A DNA stretch of 64,000 nt from an uncultured Oscillospiraceae bacterium (GTDB lineage: Bacteria; Bacillota; Clostridia; Oscillospirales; Acutalibacteraceae), in the NCBI GenBank assembly GCA_900546265.1, contig URCA01000004.1:84228-148227 (forward strand), given 5' to 3'. The notes under the pieces are model-generated. The model searched no databases. It was not told the DNA's origin and saw only the letters and a list, made by a program, of their open reading frames with translations. Position 1 is the first letter of the stretch. Each line of letters starts with the position of its first letter. This document shows positions 44,550 to 52,319 of the stretch, piece by piece. Position numbers and translations under genes: made by a program.

Positions 44550-46007
44550 ATGAATGTGCTGTTTATCGATATTGACACCCTGCGGCCCGATCACATGGGC
44601 TGCTACGGCTATCCCCGGAATACCACCCCCTGCCTGGACCGGGTGGCGCGGGAGGGCCTGCGGTTCGACCGGTGTTATTGCTCGGACGCGCCCTGCCTGC
44701 CCTCCCGGGCGGCCCTGACCACCGGCCGTTTCGGCATACATACCGGCGCCGTCGGCCACAGCGGCACCAACGCCGACCGGCGGCTGACCGGGAAAACCCG
44801 CGGCTTCTCCGACCCGGCCGATAACCACAATTTTCATAATCTGTTCCGGCAGGCGGGCCTGTTCACCGCCTCCATCAGCACCTTCCCGGAGCGGCATTCC
44901 TCCTGGTGGTTTTCCGCCGGCTTCCATGAGACCTATAACGTGGGCGGCCGCGGCGGAGAATCGGGGGAGGAGGTGCTGCCGGTGGCGCTGGACTGGCTCG
45001 ACCGGCACGGCGACGCGGGAAACTGGTATCTCCACGTCCATCTCTGGGATCCCCACACTCCCTACCGGGCGCCCGAAAGCTTCGGCAACCCCTTCGCCGA
45101 CGAGCCGCTGTGCACCTTCGTGGATGAAACCGTGCTGCAAACCCATTTAAAGCACGTGGGGCCCCACTGCCTTAATGAGTTCAATATGTACGACGATCAG
45201 GAATATCCCCAGTATCCCCGCTATCCGGGCAAGGCCATGGATATGGCGGGGGTACGGAAGATCCTGGACGGCTACGATTGCGGGGTGGCCTACGCCGACT
45301 ATATCGTGGGGCGGATCCTGGACGATTTGCGCCGCCGGGGCCTGTACGACGACACGGCGATCCTCATCACCTCCGACCATGGGGAAAACATGGGGGAATT
45401 CGGCATATATGGGGAACACGCCACGGCGGATCACCCCACCTGCCACGTCCCTTTGATTCTCAAGTGGCCGGGCGGCCGGCGGGGGACGGACGACGGCCTG
45501 CACTACACCCTCGACCTCGTGCCCACCGTGGCCGAGCTGCTCGGCCTTCCCGCCTGGGAGAAGTGGGACGGCGAGAGCTTCGCCCCCGCTGTCGCCGGGG
45601 AACAGGACGCGGGCCGGCCTTATCTCGTCCTGTCCCAGATGGCCCACGTCTGCCAGCGGTCGGTGCGGGAGGGCGACTGGCTGTACATCCGCACCTACCA
45701 CGACGGGTTCCACCTGTTTGACCGGGAGATGCTGTTCAATCTGCTCGAGGATCCGTATGAACAACGGGATCTCAAGGACGAAAACCCCGCCGTGACGGCC
45801 CAGCTGGCCAAGCGGCTGCTGGACTGGACGGATGACCAGATGATGGTCTCCGACACCGTGTCCGATCCGCTGTGGGAAGTCATGAAGGAGGGCGGGCCGT
45901 CCCATACCCGGGGCTTCCTGCCCAATTATCTGAAACGCCTGGAGGCCACCGGCAGGGCCGAGGGCGCCCGCCTCCTGCGGCAGCGCCACGGCGATGGGAC
46001 GCAATAG
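44550..46007 (+). CDS. Sulfatase 2 (Cys-type, formylglycine-dependent)
   Basis: A 485-residue sulfatase. The N-terminal metal motif is 'NVLFIDIDTLRPDHMGCYG', the formylglycine site is C49 in CLPSR, and 'LITSDHGENMGEFGIYGEH' supplies further metal ligands. It is only distantly like sulfatase 1 and resembles the heparan/iduronate-2-sulfatase branch, so the two probably hydrolyse different sulfate positions. No signal peptide is present. The SD GAGGAGAG precedes the ATG. It is the last gene of the glycan operon. The next promoter (ileS) starts 13 bases downstream; no separate terminator for the glycan operon is evident before it, but the ileS leader terminators would also stop read-through. Confidence 0.93.
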   Translation: MNVLFIDIDTLRPDHMGCYGYPRNTTPCLDRVAREGLRFDRCYCSDAPCLPSRAALTTGRFGIHTGAVGHSGTNADRRLTGKTRGFSDPADNHNFHNLFRQAGLFTASISTFPERHSSWWFSAGFHETYNVGGRGGESGEEVLPVALDWLDRHGDAGNWYLHVHLWDPHTPYRAPESFGNPFADEPLCTFVDETVLQTHLKHVGPHCLNEFNMYDDQEYPQYPRYPGKAMDMAGVRKILDGYDCGVAYADYIVGRILDDLRRRGLYDDTAILITSDHGENMGEFGIYGEHATADHPTCHVPLILKWPGGRRGTDDGLHYTLDLVPTVAELLGLPAWEKWDGESFAPAVAGEQDAGRPYLVLSQMAHVCQRSVREGDWLYIRTYHDGFHLFDREMLFNLLEDPYEQRDLKDENPAVTAQLAKRLLDWTDDQMMVSDTVSDPLWEVMKEGGPSHTRGFLPNYLKRLEATGRAEGARLLRQRHGDGTQ

Positions 46008-46020
46008 GCTCGCCCGCCTC

Positions 46021-46049
46021 TTGACAACCCGGGCCGTTTGTGCTATGTT
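46021..46049 (+). promoter_or_regulatory. Extended -10 promoter of the ileS leader
   Basis: TTGACA (46021-46026) and TATGTT (46044-46049) are 17 bases apart, and TGC directly before the -10 gives an extended -10. Transcription should start near 46056. Confidence 0.7.
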
Positions 46050-46255
46050 GATAACACATATCATAAAGACGTTGACGGAGACACGTCAGCCGGTGGCGAA
46101 AGCCGCAGCGAGCCGGGGAGGGTGGAAGCCCGGCGCGAGTAACGCCGGCAGGACATCCCTCCCAAGTCGCAGGCCGAACGCGCTTCGCGCGCCGGTAGGC
46201 CCCGCCGGATTCCCCCGTTATAGGAATAAAGGCTTCATACATGCACTGGGGGCGG

Positions 46256-46294
46256 AAAAACGCCGTGCCGAGCTTGCTTGGCACGGCGTTTTTT
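46256..46294 (+). terminator. Internal terminator in the ileS leader
   Basis: AACGCCGTGCC (46259-46269) pairs with GGCACGGCGTT (46280-46290), flanked by A5 and T6, with a 10-base loop. It is a strong intrinsic terminator inside the T-box leader. Confidence 0.8.
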
Positions 46295-46361
46295 GAGCGG
46301 GGGTATCCCCCGCCGGGGAGCGCATATGTTTGTATGCAGTCGCAATGGGTGGTTAAGCGAG

Positions 46362-46395
46362 ATCCTCGTCCTGTTCGCGGGACGAGGATTTTTTA
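46362..46395 (+). terminator. T-box terminator directly before ileS
   Basis: ATCCTCGTCC (46362-46371) pairs with GGACGAGGAT (46380-46389), followed by TTTTT. Its 5' arm overlaps the T-box antiterminator, as expected for tRNA-controlled attenuation. The ileS ATG is at 46414. Confidence 0.85.
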
Positions 46396-46413
46396 TGTGA
46401 AGGAGAGACGCGT

Positions 46414-49400
46414 ATGTATCGGAAAACCGGGCAGAACCAGAGCTTTCCCGAGAGGGAAAAGCAGATCCTGCAGTTCTGGAAAGACGAGCACATTTTCGAG
46501 AAGAGCGAAGAAATCAACCACGGGAAGGATAGCTACGTCTTCTATGACGGCCCGCCGACGGCCAACGGCAAGCCCCATATCGGCCATGTGCTCACCCGCG
46601 TCATCAAGGACACCGTGCCCCGCTACCATGTGATGAAGGGGCAGGACGTGCCCCGCAAGGCGGGCTGGGATACCCACGGCCTGCCGGTGGAGCTGGAGGT
46701 GGAAAAGGAGCTGGGCCTGGACGGCAAGGAGCAGATCGAGGAATACGGCATGGCGGAATTCATCGATCGCTGCAAGAAAAGCGTCTGGACCTATAAGGGG
46801 ATGTGGGAGGATTTCTCCGACACGGTGGGCTTCTGGGCCGATATGGAGCATCCCTACGTGACCTACCACAACGACTATATCGAGTCGGAATGGTGGGCGC
46901 TCAAAACCATCTTTGACAAGGGCCTGCTGTATAAGGGATATAAAATCATGCCCTACTGCCCCCGGTGCGGCACCCCTCTGTCCAGCCACGAGGTGGCCCA
47001 GGGGTACAAGGACGTCAAGGAGCGGTCGGCCATCGTCCGCTTCCGGCTGAAGGACGAGGAAAACGCCTCCCTCCTGGCCTGGACCACCACCCCCTGGACC
47101 CTGCCCTCCAACGTGGCGCTGTGCGTCAATCCGAAGGAGACGTACGCCCGCGTCAAATGCGGGGACGAGATTTTCTACCTGGCCGAGGCGCTGCTGGACG
47201 CGGTGCTCGGGGAGGGAAAATACGAGGTGCTTTCCACCTTCTCCGGTAAAGAGCTGGAATACAGGGAATACGAGCCCCTGTATCGGTTTGTCGAGCCGAA
47301 GGAAAAATGCTGGTACGTCACCTGCGACGGCTACGTCACCCTGACGGACGGCACCGGCGTGGTGCATATCGCCCCCGCCTTCGGTGAGGACGACGCGAAG
47401 GTGGGGCGGAAATACGGCCTGCCCTTCGTGCAGCTGGTGGACGGCAAGGGCGAGATGAAACCCGAAACCGCCTGGCCGGGCGTGTTCGTCAAGAAGGCGG
47501 ACGCCCCCATTTTGGAGGATTTGAAGGCGCGGGGCCTGCTGTTCGCGGCGCCCAAGTTCGAGCACAGCTATCCTCACTGCTGGCGGTGCGATACGCCGTT
47601 GATTTACTACGCCCGGGAGGGCTGGTTCATCCGGATGTCCGCCGTTAAGGATGACCTCATCGCCAACAATAAGACCATCCACTGGATCCCGGAAAGCATG
47701 GGTACCGGCCGGTTCGGCGACTGGCTGGAGAACGTGCAGGACTGGGCCATCAGCCGGGATCGGTACTGGGGCACGCCGCTGAACGTCTGGAAATGCGGCT
47801 GCGGCCATATGCACGCGGTGGGAAGCATCGCGGAGCTGAGGGAGATGAGCGATAACTGCCCCGCGGATATCGAGCTGCACCGGCCCTATATCGACGCGGT
47901 GACCCTCCGCTGCCCGGAATGCGGCGGCGAGATGCGCCGGGTGCCGGAGGTTATCGACTGCTGGTTCGATTCCGGCTCCATGCCCTTTGCGCAGCACCAC
48001 TATCCCTTCGAAAATCAGGAACTGTTCGAGGCGCAGTTCCCGGCGGACTTCATCTCCGAGGCGGTGGATCAAACCCGCGGCTGGTTCTATTCCCTGCTGG
48101 CGATTTCCACCCTGCTGTTCAATAAGGCCCCCTTCAAGAACGTGATTGTGCTCGGCCACGTGCAGGATCAGTTCGGCCAGAAGATGTCCAAATCCAAGGG
48201 CAACGCCATCAGCCCCTTCGAGGCGCTGGAGAAGTACGGCGCGGATCCCATCCGGTGGTATTTCTTGTCCAATTCCGCGCCCTGGCTGCCCAATAAATTC
48301 TACGATAAGGCGGTGCTCGACGGGCAGCGCCGGTTCCTCGGTACGCTGTACAACACCTATGCCTTCTACGTGCTGTACGCGGATATTTACCAGTTCGATC
48401 CCACGAGGCACCCTCTGGAGCAAAGCGCGCTGACGGTGATGGATCGGTGGATCCTCTCCCGCCTGAACCATACGGTGGGCGAAGTGGACGACCATATGAC
48501 GAATTACCGCCTGCCCGAGGCGGCGCGCTCCCTCCAGGATTTCGTGGAGGTGCTCAGCAATTGGTACGTCCGGCGCAGCCGGGAGCGGTTCTGGCGGGAT
48601 GAGCTGGACGCGGACAGCTTCGCGGCCTTTACGACGCTGTATACCTGCCTGTCCACCCTCTCCCGGGCGGCGGCCCCCATGATCCCCTTCATGACCGAGG
48701 AGATTTATCAGAACGTGGTGCGCACAGTGGATACGAACGCGCCGGAAAGCGTGCACCTGTGCACGTACCCCGCCGTGGACGAAAGCCTGCTCGATCCCGC
48801 TTTGGAAGCGGAGATGGAGGAGGTTCTGGCGGTGGTCACCCTGGGCCGGGCGGCCCGCAACGGGGCGGCTATCAAGAACCGGCAGCCCCTGCCCGCCCTG
48901 TACGTCAAGGGCGGCCGGCCCCTGACCGAGGAATTCAAGCGGATCGTCATGGACGAGCTGAACGTCAAAGCGGTGCTGGAGGCGGAGGACGCGTCCCAGT
49001 ATCTGACCTATAGCTTCAAGCCCCAGCTGAAAACCGTGGGGCCGAAATACGGCCGTCAGCTGGGCGACATCAAGGCGGCGCTGTCCTCCCTGGACGGCAC
49101 GGCTGCCAAAAAGCAGCTGGACGAAACCGGCGTGCTGACGCTGGCGCTGCCCTCCGGCGAGGTGCGCCTGGCTGAGGAGGATCTGCTCATCAGCACCGAG
49201 CAGACGGCGGGCTACTACGCCGTGAGCGAGTACGACCGCACGGTGGCGCTGGATACCGCCATCACCCCGGAACTGAAGGAAGAGGGCTTCCTGCGCGAGG
49301 TGGTCAGCAAGCTGCAGACCATGCGCAAGGAGGGCGGCATGGAGGTGACCGACCGGATCCGCGTGACCTTTGCGGCCGTCGGCTACGCCGCCGACGTGCT

Positions 49401-49539
49401 GGCTAAAAACCGCGAGGCGATCATGGGCGAGGTGCTGGCCGTGGCCTTTGACGCCGGGGAGCCGGCGGGCTACGTCAAGGAATGGGATGTCAACGGCGAA
49501 CTCGTCACCTTCGGCGTGGAAAAAGCCGCGCGTGCCTAA
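46414..49539 (+). CDS. ileS: Isoleucyl-tRNA synthetase, eukaryote-like type 2
   Basis: IleRS of 1,041 residues. The HIGH motif is 'GKPHIGHVLTRV' (about 51-62) and the KMSKS motif is 'KMSKSKGNA' (about 590). The long N-terminal signature 'PRKAGWDTHGLPVELEVEKE' and a CP1 editing domain (about 190-400, with 'WTTTPWTLPSNVALCV') are present. Length and signatures fit the type 2 (eukaryote-like) group rather than the ~920-residue type 1 group that has a C-terminal zinc finger. Type 2 enzymes are often naturally resistant to mupirocin, an inference not shown here. GGAGAG precedes the ATG. Expression is expected to follow isoleucine charging through the T-box leader. A 17-bp terminator follows the stop. 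Confidence 0.95.
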   Translation: MYRKTGQNQSFPEREKQILQFWKDEHIFEKSEEINHGKDSYVFYDGPPTANGKPHIGHVLTRVIKDTVPRYHVMKGQDVPRKAGWDTHGLPVELEVEKELGLDGKEQIEEYGMAEFIDRCKKSVWTYKGMWEDFSDTVGFWADMEHPYVTYHNDYIESEWWALKTIFDKGLLYKGYKIMPYCPRCGTPLSSHEVAQGYKDVKERSAIVRFRLKDEENASLLAWTTTPWTLPSNVALCVNPKETYARVKCGDEIFYLAEALLDAVLGEGKYEVLSTFSGKELEYREYEPLYRFVEPKEKCWYVTCDGYVTLTDGTGVVHIAPAFGEDDAKVGRKYGLPFVQLVDGKGEMKPETAWPGVFVKKADAPILEDLKARGLLFAAPKFEHSYPHCWRCDTPLIYYAREGWFIRMSAVKDDLIANNKTIHWIPESMGTGRFGDWLENVQDWAISRDRYWGTPLNVWKCGCGHMHAVGSIAELREMSDNCPADIELHRPYIDAVTLRCPECGGEMRRVPEVIDCWFDSGSMPFAQHHYPFENQELFEAQFPADFISEAVDQTRGWFYSLLAISTLLFNKAPFKNVIVLGHVQDQFGQKMSKSKGNAISPFEALEKYGADPIRWYFLSNSAPWLPNKFYDKAVLDGQRRFLGTLYNTYAFYVLYADIYQFDPTRHPLEQSALTVMDRWILSRLNHTVGEVDDHMTNYRLPEAARSLQDFVEVLSNWYVRRSRERFWRDELDADSFAAFTTLYTCLSTLSRAAAPMIPFMTEEIYQNVVRTVDTNAPESVHLCTYPAVDESLLDPALEAEMEEVLAVVTLGRAARNGAAIKNRQPLPALYVKGGRPLTEEFKRIVMDELNVKAVLEAEDASQYLTYSFKPQLKTVGPKYGRQLGDIKAALSSLDGTAAKKQLDETGVLTLALPSGEVRLAEEDLLISTEQTAGYYAVSEYDRTVALDTAITPELKEEGFLREVVSKLQTMRKEGGMEVTDRIRVTFAAVGYAADVLAKNREAIMGEVLAVAFDAGEPAGYVKEWDVNGELVTFGVEKAARA

Positions 49540-49547
49540 GAAAATGT

Positions 49548-49596
49548 AAAAAGGAACGGCCATCTTGTCCAGCGGCAAGATGGCCGTTCCTTTTTA
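49548..49596. terminator. Intrinsic terminator after ileS
   Basis: A perfect 17-bp stem, AAGGAACGGCCATCTTG (49551-49567) with its complement at 49576-49592, is flanked by A3 upstream and TTTTT downstream. It is probably bidirectional, also ending the convergent DUF559 transcript. Confidence 0.9.
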
Positions 49597-49626
49597 TTAC
49601 CTATCCTCCACCGCGGCGAGCGAAAG

Positions 49627-49681
49627 CCTTCCCCTAGAGGGGAAGGTGGCGTCCGGCACCGCCGGACGACGGATGAGGTGT
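49627..49681. repeat. DUF559-associated intergenic repeat, copy 1
   Basis: Two perfect hairpins in a row: CCTTCCCCT/AGGGGAAGG (49627-49646) and CGTCCGGC/GCCGGACG (49650-49668), followed by CGGATGAGGTGT (49670-49681). This double-hairpin pattern ending in GATGAGGTG is a dispersed intergenic element that I know from Clostridiales genomes next to DUF559 genes. Confidence 0.65.
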
Positions 49682-49718
49682 TCCCACGTTTCCGCAAAAA
49701 TTCACGGTAGGCAAAACG

Positions 49719-49750
49719 TGGCGGCGTCAGCCGTCGGATGAGGTGTCCCC
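49719..49750. repeat. DUF559-associated repeat, partial copy 2
   Basis: CGGATGAGGTGT (49735-49746) repeats exactly, with GTCAGCCGTC before it. This copy overlaps the last codons of the DUF559 gene. Between the copies, CCACGTTT (49684-49691) and AAACGTGG (49714-49721) form an inverted repeat. Confidence 0.55.
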
Positions 49751-50125
49751 ATCTGACGAGCCGTTCCCGTCGTCAGCCGCCAAAACAATCCTGCCAATAG
49801 CCTCGCAGACACCGCTGAAATTTTGATGCACCTCGCGGTTGGAATACCGCAGCACCCGCATACCCAACCCCCTTAAATATGCGTCTCTTTTAGCGTCCGC
49901 TTCCATGGCCCCGTCCTCATAATGCTGCGAGCCGTCGAGCTCTATGACCACTTTGGCCTTCGCGCAATAGAAATCTACGATGTACGGCCCGATAACCTTC
50001 TGCCGGTTGACAGTGACCGGTAAGCCCTTCAGGTAGTCGTACCACAAGCGCCGTTCCTCCTTGGTCATCTGTGTGCGCAGCGCCTTGGCCCACCCGGTCA
50101 GCCCCGGGTTGTTGGTTGTGTTCAT
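49727..50125 (-). CDS. DUF559 endonuclease-like protein
   Basis: A 132-residue protein of the DUF559 family, which has a PD-(D/E)xK / very-short-patch-repair-like nuclease fold. Recognisable segments are 'LRTQMTKEERRLWYDYLK' (N-terminal), 'VNRQKVIGPYIVDFYC' and 'AKVVIELDGSQHYEDG' (D and E of the predicted catalytic core), then 'RVLRYSNREVHQN'. The C-terminus (GNGSSDGDTSSDG) is encoded by the adjacent repeat. Such genes are often found with repeated intergenic hairpins, and a link between the two is suspected but unproven. The stop is 131 bases after the ileS terminator. The gene sits just 7 bases after the GH35 gene on the same strand, so it may be read through from that promoter. Confidence 0.85.
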   Translation of the reverse strand: MNTTNNPGLTGWAKALRTQMTKEERRLWYDYLKGLPVTVNRQKVIGPYIVDFYCAKAKVVIELDGSQHYEDGAMEADAKRDAYLRGLGMRVLRYSNREVHQNFSGVCEAIGRIVLAADDGNGSSDGDTSSDG

Positions 50126-50132
50126 CGAGCCC

Positions 50133-51887
50133 TTATCCCAAATCCGGCGTGTCGGTCAGCAGCACCCGGTTGCCCTCGCTGTGCTCCAGCTCGAAAATCA
50201 CCAGCTCGTTCTCCCCGGCCCGCAGCAGGGGAGCGGGGAGATACAGGGTCTTCTGCGGCCCGGCCGGGTTCCAGTACCGGCCCAGGTTGAACCCGTTGAT
50301 AAAGGCCACCCCCTTGGTGAACCCGTCCAGCCGCAGGAAGGTGTCCGCCGGATCCGTCACCGGGAACCGACCCCGCAGGAAGGTGGGCGCGTCGACGCCC
50401 GTCTCCCACGGCGCGTACCGCAGCCCGGCCAAATCGTCCAGGGGCATGGGCGTCATGCTCCACCCGAAATGGTACCGCTGGCCCAGCCGCACCCCGCCGG
50501 TCAGCCCCTTTTCATCCCGCAGCTTCCGACCGTAGTTGACCCGGCCCATGTTTTCCGCCAGAATATCCAGCCGCACGCTCTCACCGCGCGCCAGCCCGAG
50601 CCGGATGTCGTCGTCCCGCCGGCCGTCCCGCTGCTTGACGCCCCGGAACTGCCCGTCGATGTAGATAAGCGCCCGATCATGCACCCCATCCAGCACCAGG
50701 GGCAGCTCCTCGAACGGCCCGCGCAGCTCGGTGGTGTACAGCACGAAGCCGAAATCCTGCCCCAGCTCCTCCATGGTCAGGGGCGCGGCCGCGCGGATCG
50801 GCACGCCCAGGGCCTCCTGGCTGTCGAACAGCGTCGCCGCCTCGGTCAGCGCCACCTCGCCGTAGGCCGCCTTGGGCAGGTTGCCCACCGGGATGGCGGG
50901 CGCCTTGCCGAAATGCTTCTCCAGCACCTCCTTGACCTCGAAATACTTCGGGGTCAGATCGCCGGCCTCGTTCAGCGGCGCGTCGTAGTCGTAGCTGGTC
51001 ACCGTGGGCGCGTGCCGATCGTCGTAGTTGGCCCCGTTGGTGAACCCAAAATTGGTGCCCCCGTGGAACATGTAGAAATTCACCGACGCCCCGGCGCTCA
51101 GCATCTCGTCCAGCACCTGCGCCGTGTCGGTGGAGGTGCGGGTGTGATGCTCCTCGTACCAGTGATCGAACCAGCCGTTCCAGTATTCCATGCACATCAC
51201 CGGCTCGCCCGGGCGGAATTCCCGCAGCGCGCCGAAGTTTCCCGCCGGGTTGCTGCCGAAATTGACCGTGGCCAGCACCCCGTCCAGGGTGCCGCCCCCC
51301 AGCATGAAGGGGGCCGTCCCGTCGGAGGTAAACAGCAGGCAGTCCACCCCGTTGTCCCGGTAAATGTCCGCGATGGCCCGCAGATAATCCTTGTCGTCGC
51401 CGTAGCTGCCGTATTCGTTTTCCACCTGCACCGCCACGACGTTCCCCCCGTTGGCGGCCAGCCGGGGCGTCACATGGCGGAACAGCTCCTTGTAATACCG
51501 CCCCACCTTCTCGAGGAACAGCGGATCGTTGCACCGCAGCCGCATGTGCCCGTAGGTCAGCAGCCAGGAGGGCAGCCCGCCCATGTCCCACTCCGCGCAG
51601 ATGTAGGGCCCCGGCCGCAGGATGACCATCAGCCCGAGAGCGGCCGCCGTGTCGATAAAGCGGCCGATGTCCAGCCCGCCGGAGAAATCGAAAACGCCCT
51701 CCCGCCGCTCGTGCAGGTTCCAGCAGGTATAGGTCTCTACCGCGTTGAACCCGCAGGCCCGCAGCTTTTTCAGCCGGTCCTCCCAGTAGTCCGGCACCAC
51801 CCGGAAATAATGAATGGTTCCCGACACCAGGGTCGTCTTTTCCCCGTCCCGGTAGAAGTCGCCGCCTTTGACCGTCAATCCGCCCAT
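50133..51887 (-). CDS. GH35-family beta-galactosidase
   Basis: A 584-residue GH35 enzyme. The catalytic TIM barrel (about 1-320) has the family start 'LVSGTIHYFRVVPDYWEDRL', the acid/base Glu in 'RPGPYICAEWDMGGLPSWLL', and the nucleophile Glu in 'VMCMEYWNGWFDHW'. The last ~240 residues are galactose-binding-like jelly-roll domains. No signal peptide, so cytoplasmic. It hydrolyses terminal beta-galactosides. ATG 51887 has AAGGAGG 8 bases upstream and a good promoter. It is separated from the main glycan cluster by ileS but fits it functionally. Confidence 0.93.
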   Translation of the reverse strand: MGGLTVKGGDFYRDGEKTTLVSGTIHYFRVVPDYWEDRLKKLRACGFNAVETYTCWNLHERREGVFDFSGGLDIGRFIDTAAALGLMVILRPGPYICAEWDMGGLPSWLLTYGHMRLRCNDPLFLEKVGRYYKELFRHVTPRLAANGGNVVAVQVENEYGSYGDDKDYLRAIADIYRDNGVDCLLFTSDGTAPFMLGGGTLDGVLATVNFGSNPAGNFGALREFRPGEPVMCMEYWNGWFDHWYEEHHTRTSTDTAQVLDEMLSAGASVNFYMFHGGTNFGFTNGANYDDRHAPTVTSYDYDAPLNEAGDLTPKYFEVKEVLEKHFGKAPAIPVGNLPKAAYGEVALTEAATLFDSQEALGVPIRAAAPLTMEELGQDFGFVLYTTELRGPFEELPLVLDGVHDRALIYIDGQFRGVKQRDGRRDDDIRLGLARGESVRLDILAENMGRVNYGRKLRDEKGLTGGVRLGQRYHFGWSMTPMPLDDLAGLRYAPWETGVDAPTFLRGRFPVTDPADTFLRLDGFTKGVAFINGFNLGRYWNPAGPQKTLYLPAPLLRAGENELVIFELEHSEGNRVLLTDTPDLG

Positions 51888-51928
51888 ATGTATCCTCCTT
51901 GCGCCCTTCCGGGCTTATACTCCGCTTT

Positions 51929-51957
51929 ATTGTAGCAGACTGCTGGTAAGGTGGCAA
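51929..51957 (-). promoter_or_regulatory. Sigma-A promoter of the GH35 gene
   Basis: On the minus strand, TTGCCA (51952-51957) and TACAAT (51929-51934) are exactly 17 bases apart, about 42 bases upstream of the start codon. Confidence 0.7.
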
Positions 51958-52319
51958 GCCTTTTCGCGTTGTTAGACGGAACGCGAACGGTAATGTTTGC
52001 CCGTCAAATACATGGCTTGTTTCAAAGCGGAAACCGAACGACCCCCGGAGGCAATGCCCCGGGGGTTTCGGTTGCCCCCTCCCTCCATTGCGGCCGGCAA
52101 ATAGGAGCATGAGGGCTGTTTATTGGGGGATAAACAGGCTGTACCCTTGCGCGCCGCCTGTCCCCGTGCTGTACGCACAGCACCATATTATTATAATTCC
52201 GATTTTAGTATAATTCAATATGGTAAATTACATAATAATTCCGATAATAATGGATAAATAGGCTGTAAAAATATGTTATATTGAACATATACCTATTATG
52301 ATATGTTTGAGGGAACAGA
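51958..52319. other. Intergenic stretch with an AT-rich pocket
   Basis: No gene is seen. The part at 52180-52310 is far more AT-rich than the rest of the window. It holds CCATATT (52180-52186 region) and AATATGG as a wide inverted repeat, repeated TAATAATTCCGAT-like words, and a tight palindrome before the XRE gene. A GTGCTGTACGCACAGCAC hairpin lies at about 52166-52183. Confidence 0.4.
52271..52290. promoter_or_regulatory. Palindromic operator candidate for the downstream XRE regulator
   Basis: ATATGTT (52271-52277) and AACATAT (52284-52290) are perfect inverted arms around a 6-base spacer, about 30 bases upstream of the XRE ATG. ATATGTTTGAG recurs at about 52301. XRE regulators often repress themselves at such sites. 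Confidence 0.5.

Larger units (their letters stand above)
46056..46396 (+). promoter_or_regulatory. T-box leader of ileS, with two tandem terminators
   Basis: The T-box sequence AATGGGTGGTTAAGCG (46344-46359) contains TGGT, which can pair with the ACCA end of uncharged tRNA-Ile. It is immediately followed by the competing terminator ATCCTCGTCC/GGACGAGGAT plus T5. Upstream, 46076-46180 looks like Stem I: an AGCGAG version of the AG bulge (46109-46114), a CCGGG...CCCGG distal arm with GGGTGG in its loop, and an ATC (Ile) specifier candidate at 46155-46157. Between these parts lies an extra complete terminator at 46256-46294, an unusual arrangement. Specificity for isoleucine comes from the ATC and from ileS downstream. 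Confidence 0.75.

Noticed and set aside
46056..46240. Cobalamin or c-di-AMP riboswitch for the first half of the ileS leader
   Set aside because: Their conserved cores (B12 box; ydaO-type motifs) are not present. The AG-bulge and distal-arm pattern fits T-box Stem I better.
46393..49578. 1,061-codon minus-strand open frame opposite ileS
   Set aside because: Antisense shadow produced by GC-rich codon third positions; the plus-strand frame is a clear IleRS.
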